DNA from: Micrococcaceae bacterium Sec5.7
Lineage (GTDB): Bacteria; Actinomycetota; Actinomycetes; Actinomycetales; Micrococcaceae
DNA length: 64,000 bases
Direction of reading: 5' to 3'
Assembly: GCA_039636785.1 (NCBI GenBank)
Contig: CP144169.1
Span: 2,170,001-2,234,000 of the forward strand
Positions 36,229 through 45,600 of the stretch are shown here, one piece after another (within the stretch, counting starts at the first letter, position 1; each line of letters opens with the position of its first letter). The position numbers were made by a program, and so were the translations under genes. The notes below the pieces were generated by a model that saw nothing but the letters and a program-made list of their open reading frames with translations, ran no database searches and was not told the origin of the DNA.

Positions 36229-38907
36229 GTGGTTCAGCCGATCAATTTTGAGTTGATGAAAGAAGCAGTAGCACGGCAGCTACCCAATTCCAACAAGAAG
36301 GCTTCTCGGTCCCGTGCAGAGCAGTTCCTGAAGGAAGGGCTTATTGTCAGTCCGAGGTTTGGCCCCCTACCGTATGACGGCGGAAATATTTGGGCCGACT
36401 CGACTCAACGCGCACGTGCGCGGTTCGTTCACGGCTTCATTTTCTTTTCTGACTGGCATGGGACTATATGGAGCGATGCACAAGTCGCAACCTCATATGC
36501 AGATTCGGCTGTCAGTATCATACGCACGTGGGCCGCTACCTATGCTGACGGGAAACAGCTCCCTGCCGCCTCGCACCACGACGAAACTACAGCGCAGCGC
36601 CTCATCCAGCTGACGGCGCTTCTCCTTGAGCTTGACGTCCTGGTTTCGGAAGAGGATTACAGGTGGCTGGTCGAGCTCGCTCTCGACACAGCGCGACTGC
36701 TGGACTCGGAAAAGTTTCACTCGACCGGAAATAACCACGGCATGTTCCAAGACCTGGCGCTCCTTTACTTCAGCGTGCTGTGTGAATCCATCCCGAATGA
36801 AGATCGTCAGAGTTTCTTCGAAACGTCGACACGACGGCTGCATTCCTACTTCTCCTCGTCCTTCACACCCGATGGTGTCCACGTCGAAAACACCCCGACT
36901 TATCACCTTATGGTCGCAAGGCATGTGCATGCGGTTTTGGAGATCCTGTCCCAGATAAGCCACGAGCACGCGGACTTTTACCGTGCGTTGTTGGAAGACG
37001 CCGCAGAGTACGCAACGCACGCCCTCATGCCCAACGGCATGTATCCCCCTATTAGCGACACCACCCAGCAGTTTGAGACTAGTGCGGCGCGACAAAACAT
37101 ATTCGGCAGCGACGAATTTGTCTATGCGGCTTCCGCCGGCAAGCATGGTACGCGACCCAGCAGCAAGACATTGGTCCTGCCTGACTCCGGGTACGCTATT
37201 TACCGGAGTTCGTGGGGCGATCCTCATGCCACGTTCGCATTCTTTTCAGCGGCATACAATGCCAATTATCACAAGCATTCCGATGACCTGAGTTTTTTCC
37301 TTCGTAGCGCAGGGGTGGATTTGCTTTGCGAAGCGGGGGCATACGGATATGACTACAAGGACCCCCTAACGAAGTTTGCATACTCGTCGTATGCCCACAA
37401 CTGCCTCGTCGTGGACGGAATCAGTCTCCCCCGCACTGACAAATTCAGCCACCTCACCACCCTTGAATCGCACCACGTACGAGAGGATGGGTACCGCGTC
37501 ACGGGACGCACAGAGCGGTTGAAGGAAACAGTCCATTGCCGAACTGTTGATATCCATGAAGCATCTGGTATTCCTGAAATCGACATTGTCGATGCCATCA
37601 CGAGCAACGGGGACCACTCCTACGAATTGTTATGGAACCTCGGCCCTGATGTTGAGCCAGTGGTTCACGGCCAGGGTTTTGAGTTGTTCCACAATGGCCG
37701 CAAGGTCATGGACCTCCAGTTCGACGCGGACGTCCCAACTCATGTCTCCCTGCACACGGGAGAAAAGCGTCCCAAATACCTCGGGTGGCGGTTCCCAAGC
37801 TTCGGCCAGGTGGTGCCCTCCCCTGTTGTGAAGATCTCCTTCTCGGGCAATGGGGCTAGCATCCATTCCCGCATCCGATTGGCCGATTTCAACTATCTCG
37901 ACCGAGGACTTACCGACGGATCGTTGGCCTGGAAAAGGACCAAGGGCACAGTGGGCCTCAATCATCTTTCCGTCCCGGCCCGAACGGAATCCGGCTCCGG
38001 CAAGCTCGCCGTCGTCTTCTCCGCCATCCATCAGCCAGGAGATTTCACGTTTAACTACAAGAAATCCGTCGACGGATCTGGCGTGCATGCGCTTTACATC
38101 CTGGACGATTTTGGGGATCAGGGCTCGTACTATCTGGCTGACCATGGCGACCGCTCCATCTTCGAGTCTGTTCAGGCACTCATTGCGAGGGAGCTTGCCC
38201 GCCTGGGACTGACATCCGCGGACCTCATTATGGCCGGATCATCCAAGGGCGCCAGCGCTGCGATACTCCACGGCATTGCAGCAGGAGCCGGACGTATTCT
38301 TGCAGGCGCGCCTCAGGTGAAGATCGGATCATTCCTCCGAAAGCCGCATCCGAACATACTCGGCTTCATCATGGGCGACGCCTCGGAGGAGGCTGTAACC
38401 AGCCTGGACCAGGTCATGTTTACCGCCATCGAAAACAAGTCGGATGCAACCCGGCTTTCCATCCTGGTTGGCGAGAGCGACCATCACTATCGAAACCATG
38501 TCTTGCCTCTGAAGGCACATGCCTCAACGCACTCCAAGGCTCTGGAGCTGACAGTCCTACCTGGGTTGCCCCATGCCGAAATTGGCGGGGTCTACAAAAG
38601 CTTCCTGAGCGCGAATATTCACCAGGAAATCCTTGGATCCCGCGAAGAGGCAATGCCCTATTCGCTCCAGGCGTCGAAGGCCGCACCCGGAGAGCTCGCC
38701 GTGCGGATCCATCGGCCCTCCGGCTGGGAGGCGGCGTGCCGCCTGTACTGCGGCTCAAGGCTCGTTGCACGGACACCCTATTCGGATGGCACCACTGTTG
38801 CCTGGGCGGGGCTAAGTCCTGGCAGGTACAGAGTCCGCATCTTCCTGAGGAATCCTGACACAAGCGTAGTCCGGCCGTTCACGACCCACTGGTCCACCGT
38901 CGCGTAG
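36229..38907 (+). CDS. Heparinase II/III-like protein fused to serine hydrolase and beta-sandwich domains
   Basis: An 892-residue protein with no signal peptide. The N-terminal part (about 20-330) looks like an alpha/alpha toroid, with the heparinase II/III-type STGNNHGMFQDLALLYF (165-181). Residues about 335-560 are a beta-rich heparinase II/III domain with YHKHSDDLSFFL (347-358). Residues about 570-805 resemble an alpha/beta-hydrolase with elbow AGSSKGAS and a plausible triad Ser672, Asp751 (GESDHH) and His782 (GLPHAE). Residues about 810-892 form a small beta domain with ARTPYSDGT and PGRYRVRIFLRNP. The GTG at 36229 follows GGAG. Likely acts on an acidic glycan of the same cluster, in the cytoplasm or by an unknown export route. 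Confidence 0.8.
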   Translation: MVQPINFELMKEAVARQLPNSNKKASRSRAEQFLKEGLIVSPRFGPLPYDGGNIWADSTQRARARFVHGFIFFSDWHGTIWSDAQVATSYADSAVSIIRTWAATYADGKQLPAASHHDETTAQRLIQLTALLLELDVLVSEEDYRWLVELALDTARLLDSEKFHSTGNNHGMFQDLALLYFSVLCESIPNEDRQSFFETSTRRLHSYFSSSFTPDGVHVENTPTYHLMVARHVHAVLEILSQISHEHADFYRALLEDAAEYATHALMPNGMYPPISDTTQQFETSAARQNIFGSDEFVYAASAGKHGTRPSSKTLVLPDSGYAIYRSSWGDPHATFAFFSAAYNANYHKHSDDLSFFLRSAGVDLLCEAGAYGYDYKDPLTKFAYSSYAHNCLVVDGISLPRTDKFSHLTTLESHHVREDGYRVTGRTERLKETVHCRTVDIHEASGIPEIDIVDAITSNGDHSYELLWNLGPDVEPVVHGQGFELFHNGRKVMDLQFDADVPTHVSLHTGEKRPKYLGWRFPSFGQVVPSPVVKISFSGNGASIHSRIRLADFNYLDRGLTDGSLAWKRTKGTVGLNHLSVPARTESGSGKLAVVFSAIHQPGDFTFNYKKSVDGSGVHALYILDDFGDQGSYYLADHGDRSIFESVQALIARELARLGLTSADLIMAGSSKGASAAILHGIAAGAGRILAGAPQVKIGSFLRKPHPNILGFIMGDASEEAVTSLDQVMFTAIENKSDATRLSILVGESDHHYRNHVLPLKAHASTHSKALELTVLPGLPHAEIGGVYKSFLSANIHQEILGSREEAMPYSLQASKAAPGELAVRIHRPSGWEAACRLYCGSRLVARTPYSDGTTVAWAGLSPGRYRVRIFLRNPDTSVVRPFTTHWSTVA

Positions 38908-38972
38908 CCGCCCAACCATCATGGAGCTCCTGCAGCACCATGACTCTGAAAATCTGTGGTTGTCCCGCTACG

Positions 38973-41270
38973 TCAGTATGCCGTGGTGGTGAGGTTCAGG
39001 CTCTTGACCTGCGGCATGGAAAACCTGATGATCGTCAGCGCTTGTCCCTCCGAACCCTTTTCAGGAGCAGGCACTGCAGCTAATGAAGAACCTGCAGGGG
39101 CACCTGCGAATCGTACGGTCAGCGTCTGGCCGCTGCGGCGCAATATGGCCCGGTCCGTCCCCAGGCTCACGGCCGCATCAGTAACCCACTGCCACACCAG
39201 ATCCGACGGCTGCGTCGAACGGAAAATGTCTTTGATCACCAAGCTGCTGGTCCCATGTGAAATCGAGCGGCTTGCCGATGATGAGCCGGGAAAGGCTAGG
39301 CGCAGGTCAACCGAGGCAGCAGATCCAGAGGTTGACGTCACAGGTGCAACGGCATTGGTCGGCTGATTCGTGTTCTCCACCATCAGCGTGGAATGAGCGG
39401 ACGTTCCGGGCTTCCAATACGTCCACCGGGTCGGATCGGAATAGTAGCCCGGTGCCGCACTCGTAGTTCCCCCCGGGTCTACCGACCACTGCACACCGCG
39501 GCGGTAGAAGGAAATGGACCCCAGGTCGAGGTGGGCGTGATTGGCAGCATTATTACCGCCCTTGAGCGTAGCCGTACTGCCGGGAAGATGCAGTGCAGCA
39601 AGCCCGGTTTGCGGAAACAGCGAAGACTTTTTAGCGGGAATCACGCCGGCTTGCGAAGCCCACCACATGAGGTAGGCATCTGGCTTTTGGCGGAATCTTT
39701 CAGCCACCCAAGCCATGACTGCGGAATCGCTGCGAACATGCGCATCCCACGCAGGCATCAGCGGACTGAGTTCTGCGGGTTGGGCATCAGCGAAGGGTGT
39801 GGGGCGGTTATCCGGACCAGTGCTGTTGAGCGCATACACCGAGACCTTTGACAGTGAAGGCATCGTCACCGGCGGGGGGGCATACGCGTTGGGCAAGGTG
39901 GAATACAGTGCGGCGATCGCCCGGCTCTGATACGTCCAGTAGCCGGGGCCTTCCTGGGTGCCGCCGTCGGCGGTAATCAAGCGCAGCGCCGGCTGAATTG
40001 ATTCGAGGGACTCCTTGGCCAGTGCGGCCGCCCGGGCAGGAGACTTCTTGAGGAAGACAGCGGCGGCAATGAAGTTGGCTGAATTGTGAATCGCGGCGAT
40101 ATTGGTGGGGGCATCGACGAAATTCTCCTTGTCGGCCTGCAAACAGCTTTGCGGACCAAGCCACCGCACCAGCACGGTCTCTTCCATGCCCGTCGACTTC
40201 GCCCAGTCCGTGGCTGTGGCAGCAGCCAATAGCAGGTGGGAGGAATCCAGGGTGTCCATTCCTTCGGGGCCGGCCGAAAGAATTTCCCGCGCCTCTGACG
40301 CCAGTGCATCACGCGACTTTGCATCGGAACCGGAGAGCCAACCGTAACCCAGCCGGGCAACGCGGGGAACATACGCCAGCCTAAGTTGTGACAGGGTCAA
40401 ATCAGTAGCCGCTTCTGACGCAGCCGACCGGAGCATTTGCTCGTGGACAGCTCCGAGCGCAGGATCGGCGCCTACACGGGCCTTAGCGCCGGCGATCAAC
40501 TTATTGGTGGTGGCCACGCCGGGCCCGTCGGTGGGAAGCGAGGGTGTGTATGCGCTGCTGGCAGACGGCAGTGCGCACCCGCCCGGGAACCCAACCCAGC
40601 CTGCAACTGTCGGAATCGTTCCGGAACCGCTCTGCAACACGGAGAGCCAAGCAGAAGATTTCAGATCAGGCGCTGGGAGGGGCTTGCCTATCACGCCAAG
40701 CTGTGTGACCGTATCCGCCGCCACCTGGGTGGTAAACGCACTCGTTCGCGTCTTGGTGCTGGAGTAAGCGGCCATGGAGATCCGGGCCGCCGTCAGGTCG
40801 CTCAGGGCTTTCGTTGCCACGCTTTGTTGCGACGCCCGGAGATTTTCCAGCACGGTCAATTGCTCGGCAGTCTTTCGAACGGTGGCGGCCTTGACGGACT
40901 CGGCCTCCATACGCAGTGCCACTGCGTCCATGGCCGCTTGCGTTGCTGCGACAGTCAAGGCACTTCCGACCTCCGTAAGCGAGGCCGTCCCTGCGGCAAT
41001 CGCACCCTTCACTATGAGCGCGTTTGTGCGCGCAAGTTCAGAGATGAACGGACGCGCGTTGACGTAGTTCTGAGCCGCAGCGTAGGACACCTGACGCAAT
41101 GCCGCTCGTTGCTCGCTCAGGGTTGCGGCTGCCGCCGGATTTGCCGCCAGGCCTGATGTCGCCAAAGCCAAAACCAGACCCGCTGCGCCGCACCGGGGCA
41201 TGCCTTTCCGTCGTGGGCTCGGCGCGCTCCGGCCGGCACGGGCAGTGAACAGCTTCATGGTTGGTTTCAT
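38973..41270 (-). CDS. Secreted heparinase II/III-like polysaccharide lyase
   Basis: A 765-residue predicted secreted enzyme. The N-terminus is basic and followed by a hydrophobic core (GAAGLVLALATSGLAANPAAAA) with an AxA cleavage site near residue 48. Residues about 50-200 are Ala-rich helices, the middle is a helical toroid-like region, and the C-terminal part holds the heparinase II/III beta domain with NHAHLDLGSISFYRRGVQWSVDPGG (His578, His580) and a Tyr/Trp-rich DPTRWTYWKPGT. It probably cleaves a uronic-acid-containing polysaccharide outside the cell. It is transcribed against the neighbouring plus-strand genes. Confidence 0.78.
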   Translation of the reverse strand: MKPTMKLFTARAGRSAPSPRRKGMPRCGAAGLVLALATSGLAANPAAAATLSEQRAALRQVSYAAAQNYVNARPFISELARTNALIVKGAIAAGTASLTEVGSALTVAATQAAMDAVALRMEAESVKAATVRKTAEQLTVLENLRASQQSVATKALSDLTAARISMAAYSSTKTRTSAFTTQVAADTVTQLGVIGKPLPAPDLKSSAWLSVLQSGSGTIPTVAGWVGFPGGCALPSASSAYTPSLPTDGPGVATTNKLIAGAKARVGADPALGAVHEQMLRSAASEAATDLTLSQLRLAYVPRVARLGYGWLSGSDAKSRDALASEAREILSAGPEGMDTLDSSHLLLAAATATDWAKSTGMEETVLVRWLGPQSCLQADKENFVDAPTNIAAIHNSANFIAAAVFLKKSPARAAALAKESLESIQPALRLITADGGTQEGPGYWTYQSRAIAALYSTLPNAYAPPPVTMPSLSKVSVYALNSTGPDNRPTPFADAQPAELSPLMPAWDAHVRSDSAVMAWVAERFRQKPDAYLMWWASQAGVIPAKKSSLFPQTGLAALHLPGSTATLKGGNNAANHAHLDLGSISFYRRGVQWSVDPGGTTSAAPGYYSDPTRWTYWKPGTSAHSTLMVENTNQPTNAVAPVTSTSGSAASVDLRLAFPGSSSASRSISHGTSSLVIKDIFRSTQPSDLVWQWVTDAAVSLGTDRAILRRSGQTLTVRFAGAPAGSSLAAVPAPEKGSEGQALTIIRFSMPQVKSLNLTTTAY

Positions 41271-41605
41271 TGGATCAACTCCACGTTGGGCGGGCGAGTT
41301 CAGAAGTCATGGTTGGGTGAGACTGCCGTCCAAGACCGGACTGAATATTCACATGTGCAGAGAACCGTAAAGCTCTGCGCCCTTAGCCCCCTACGTTAGT
41401 TTATACGGGATGTCAAATTAGACGGCCGCCGGTCGTCGCTGACACGTCCGGAAGCGTGGAAATGATTGCGTGTGACGGACAGCTGAGACGCACGGGGGTT
41501 TCTGCGCAGTATTATCAAATGCGACGGAAGCCACCCGGAACATATCGGTGAGGCGAGTTACTTCGGCACCCCGCGCCGCATCACCGATTAAGTGGAAAGA
41601 GACCC
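41271..41605. other. 335-nt intergenic region between divergent genes
   Basis: No gene or strong hairpin is seen. It separates the divergent secreted lyase and acetyltransferase genes, so should carry two promoters. On the minus strand TTGACA (41411-41416) is followed, 17 bases later, by TAGGGG, a perfect -35 with a poor -10. On the plus strand TATTAT (about 41508-41513) is a possible -10 for the acetyltransferase without a clear -35. The region is visibly more AT-rich than the core genes. Confidence 0.4.
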
Positions 41606-42604
41606 ATGCAGATCATAGAACTTAAACTTGAAAACCTTTTCCAACTGACGGTGGCCATGCAGCTCGAGGCCAGCTCCTATGCGTTCTACTTGTATCTGAA
41701 CGACGACGTCCTGGTACGTACGCCTTACTCCACCAAGGCCATTTACAAGTTTCCCCTCGACAAAGCCGGGGCCTACCGGGTGAAGTGGTACACCAAATCC
41801 GCTTCGGGCGAGATTACATCCGGGCTCTCAGAGCGATTCCGCTTCGACGGTCTTAGGGACGTTCCCCGAGGACAGCCGCGGCCCGATTTAGCTGTGGTCG
41901 GGGTTACCAGAACCAGCGGATTCGCTTCCCATGTTTTCATGGTAAAGAATGAAATACGCTGCTTCGTCGACCCAACCGGGGAGCACGTAGGCACGCAATT
42001 CTTCGATCGACCCGTTGTAGAAATAGGCGACGTGCCAAGCGATGTGGTTCTTGTTGGGCACGAAGCCTACTCGGAACAAATTGCCGAGCTGAATACCTTC
42101 ACACTTGCGAACGGTGCTGTAGATGTTCTCTCGAAGGAGCTCCATCGCTTCGGTGTGATGGATCTGTACCGAATCTCGCGGTCAGCCTATCTGGAGGGCT
42201 TCACCGACGGTGCGTATTACATCCAGAATTTCATCTTCAACAAGTTCAACTGCCGAGTTCCGTTCCTGGCAAGAATCGGTGAAGGAACGCGGCTCGGCAT
42301 AGGCGGAATCGGGACGGTCATCCACCCGGACTCAATCATCGGCCGCGACTGCGTAATAGCACAAAACGTAACGCTCGGGGGCCGCGTCCGCGGGAACGGG
42401 ACACCAGTCATCGGCAACAACGTATTCATAGCACCCGGTGCCAAATGCTTCGGCGGAAAAATTGGCAGCAACGTCGTAATAGGCGCCAACTCCGTCGTAT
42501 TGGACGAGATCCCTGACAACTGTGTGGTGGCCGGCGTCCCTGCCCGCATCATTAGCAGGGACATCAGCCGTTACACCGACTACACCGCGAGACCAAAGCG
42601 CTGA
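41606..42604 (+). CDS. Hexapeptide-repeat acetyltransferase with N-terminal beta domain
   Basis: A 332-residue protein. Residues about 225-325 form a left-handed beta-helix of the serine-acetyltransferase type (IGEGTRLGIGGIGTVIHPDSIIG, IAQNVTLGGR, IGNNVFIAPGAKCFGG, VIGANSVVLDEIPDNCVVAGVPAR). Residues about 1-85 form a small beta domain with VRTPYSTKAIYKF and GAYRVKWYTKS that resembles the C-terminal domain of the 36229-38907 protein. The middle (90-220) is unassigned. The ATG follows GGAAAGAGACCC. Likely O- or N-acetylates a sugar in the cluster's glycan, using acetyl-CoA. Confidence 0.83.
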   Translation: MQIIELKLENLFQLTVAMQLEASSYAFYLYLNDDVLVRTPYSTKAIYKFPLDKAGAYRVKWYTKSASGEITSGLSERFRFDGLRDVPRGQPRPDLAVVGVTRTSGFASHVFMVKNEIRCFVDPTGEHVGTQFFDRPVVEIGDVPSDVVLVGHEAYSEQIAELNTFTLANGAVDVLSKELHRFGVMDLYRISRSAYLEGFTDGAYYIQNFIFNKFNCRVPFLARIGEGTRLGIGGIGTVIHPDSIIGRDCVIAQNVTLGGRVRGNGTPVIGNNVFIAPGAKCFGGKIGSNVVIGANSVVLDEIPDNCVVAGVPARIISRDISRYTDYTARPKR

Positions 42605-42642
42605 GTCTGTTAAAGCTGCCGTTCAACGGATTGGGAAGGCTC

Positions 42643-45600
42643 TCAAGCGATGTTTTCCCCCGAGACCGCCGCGGCCAACGTGGGGATAACGGTTCGAGCA
42701 TCAAAGTGTGATGCTACGTACTCCTGGGCAACAGCCGCGGCTCGGAACCATGCGTTCTCGTCCGACAAACCGAGGAGAAAGTCCGCCAAGCTGCTGGCAT
42801 CCGGGTGCAGCCAGTCGGTCGGGTAGATCTGGTCTGCCCCGGGCCACGCGAGGCTGGCCGGTACGGCTCCCGACGCGGCCCCATCTGCCAGGGTGAGGTG
42901 AAAAGACTCAAAGTCGCTTACAGATAACACGATGCCAATCTTGCGGTACCACTCGGCCATGTCATTTCCCTGGGCATCGAAAGTGACGGCGCCTGCAAGC
43001 AACGGGTCGGACTCTATTCTCTTATATTGCTCGCTATAGAAGGCGTTTTCCTCAGTACGTTTGGCCATCCAGCTGAAGTCCTCCGGACGTTTCCCCTTGA
43101 TGAAGAGCCGGTAGCGATCATCCTGGGTCCTTAGCAGCCTCAGGACGTCCAGGGCCTTATCCAGTCGCTTTCTGGCGGGAACGATTCCGACAAAGCCCAG
43201 ATTGAATCGGGCGTCTGCGGCCTTGTCTTGACGCAGCAGCTCAATGTCAACGGCATTCGGAACAACTCGGCTGATCTGGCGAGGCACACCATGGTCACGG
43301 ACTGCTAAGTCGAGGATGTGTTGCCCCACGAAAACGACCTCATCAACCTGCTCAAACGAGACGTCCCTCAGGTACGGGCGAAAGATTTCCTGCAGGTGCA
43401 CGCGCGTAACCAATCGCTGATGCGGCAGCTTATTACGGGAGTACCACACCGCATTACCGAGCGCCCATTCGCAGAAGATAACGTCGGCCTCCGCAAGCAT
43501 GCGGTGGCTCTCCGCTTCGTCGTGCTTGTTGTGGTCCTCCCACTTATCAATACTGACGATGTGTCCGAGGGCATTGAGCTCGGAAATCATTCCAGTGGCG
43601 AATTTGAGATCATGTCCGGCCACCAAGATATTCTTGGACTCGCTGCTATTCCCGGATGGCTCGGCGTCAGGAGCGGGTACTGCCAGTTCCCGCCTCAGTC
43701 GAAGGTCCCCCATCCCAGCGGCTGCATCAAGCGTCCGCAGCTGTGGGCGCCCGGGATGGCTGGAGCCCAGCTGCGCCAGTCCCAGTCCAGGAATCTCCAT
43801 ATCCGCCGTGGATATGGAAACGGAATTCCAGCTACCGAAGCTGGTTGCGGTCAGCATATCTTCGAACACCGTACGGTCGAAGTGCCCCGTGCCGGGATCT
43901 CCCATAAATGAGAGACCGCCGGTTGCGGCCCGCTGGGCGGCTTCTGCGAAATCGGAGACAAGGGTGATGGGTAGTTCTGAGTCAACCCCAACGTCAAGGC
44001 AGTAGATGCGGTCAGGCTTGACCGTCTGAATTTCTAGGATCGACACAGCTTCAGCAGTGAGCACGTCAATGAACACTCCATACTTCGGCGCGTCGGGCGC
44101 CGTGACCTGCAGGCCCGCCGTACGGAGAACGTAGCAGAGCCTGTGCGCCGCAGTATGGCCCCGATGAACTTGCCTATACGCTAACCATGCGTCACGGATT
44201 CGCGCTGGCTCATTGGTCATCCATTCCTGCAGGAGCAGCTCCGCGTCCCCCGCTTCCTCCACAACCGGAACCAGGTTATTTAGTACATGTTCAACGCCCA
44301 CGCCTTTGCCGCTTATGACAGCAGCGCCGGATGCAGCGATCTCCATGACCCGGCGTGAAAACATGGTCGGAGAACCGTCGACGGAGTTGACGTTGATGTG
44401 CACGGGGTGGGATTTATACGCCTCCACCATTTCGGCGTACTCAAGGCCTCCCCGCACGAAACGAGCGAGGTGATCCGGGAAGTGATAGGGACTTTCCGGG
44501 TTCAGATGCTGCCGGTCGTAAATGGACAAACCATGGTTCTTGGCTACGTTGAGCAGGTTGGCCAGCTCACCGGACCGGCTCTTGAATTTATCGCCATAGT
44601 ATGAGCCGGCGTAGGCCACGGAATGATCGTAGAGACGGGCGGAGGGGGCGATATTGTGGAGCCGGGGTTGAGCGTAGAACGGAAGTGACGCAACGGTCAG
44701 TTGCCTCTGACCAGCGTTCGCCTTGTACTGGCGGATGCAGTCCGAATCCGTCGTGAACACGTGATCGAAGTACATGGATGTGCGCCTGAACCGATTGAAG
44801 TGAACCGGGTCTTCCTTGTTCCAAAAAATGGTGGGCACACCCTTGGTGTTGCAATATGCCAGGACATCCTTCAGCGTCGAGAACCGCTCGTCATCGTAGT
44901 AACCGACCTTTTGCTTCCACAGGCCGTCCACGCCTTCCCATGCAGATTCCACGAAGAGCGCGTCCAGCGGCTGCGCATCCAGCTGCTTGCGCCAAGTATC
45001 CGGACGGATTTCTACCAGGCTGGCCTCTCCTTGCAGTCCTTCGAGGGTGAACTGGTCAGCAATGACACCGATGGTCAGCTCTCGCACCGCTCGGCCTGTC
45101 GGCGAAACTCCCTGGCGTCTGGCGCGGCTGTGCACAAGGGCCGCGCTGCTAACGGCGGTCTTCCAGGTGCGTTCATTGATGGTCCACAAGCGCGCCTTCA
45201 TTCCCATTGAGGCACGAATGTGCGCATTGCTCGCCAAATGGGCTATCGCGTCCGCCAGCGATGCCGGATTTCCCGGTTCGCAGAGCAATGCGCGTTCTCC
45301 TTGCTGGCCGGCAAGATCGCGGGAAGGAGCCAGATCGCTGAGGATCATTGCCTTGGCGCTGGCCATGGCTTCCAGTGGTTTAAGCGGCGACACCATCTCG
45401 GTGACAGGCAGACGCCGTCTGGGACAAGGCATGATGTCGAACAGGCTGACGTATCTAGGCACTTCACCGGCCGGGACACGGCCCGTGAAGGTGACGTGCT
45501 CACGGATTCCCAGCTCCGATGCCTTTTTCTTCAGCTCGGGCAGCTGCGCCCCGTCACCTACTACCACCAACTGAACGTCTATACCCCCATCGCGAACCAT

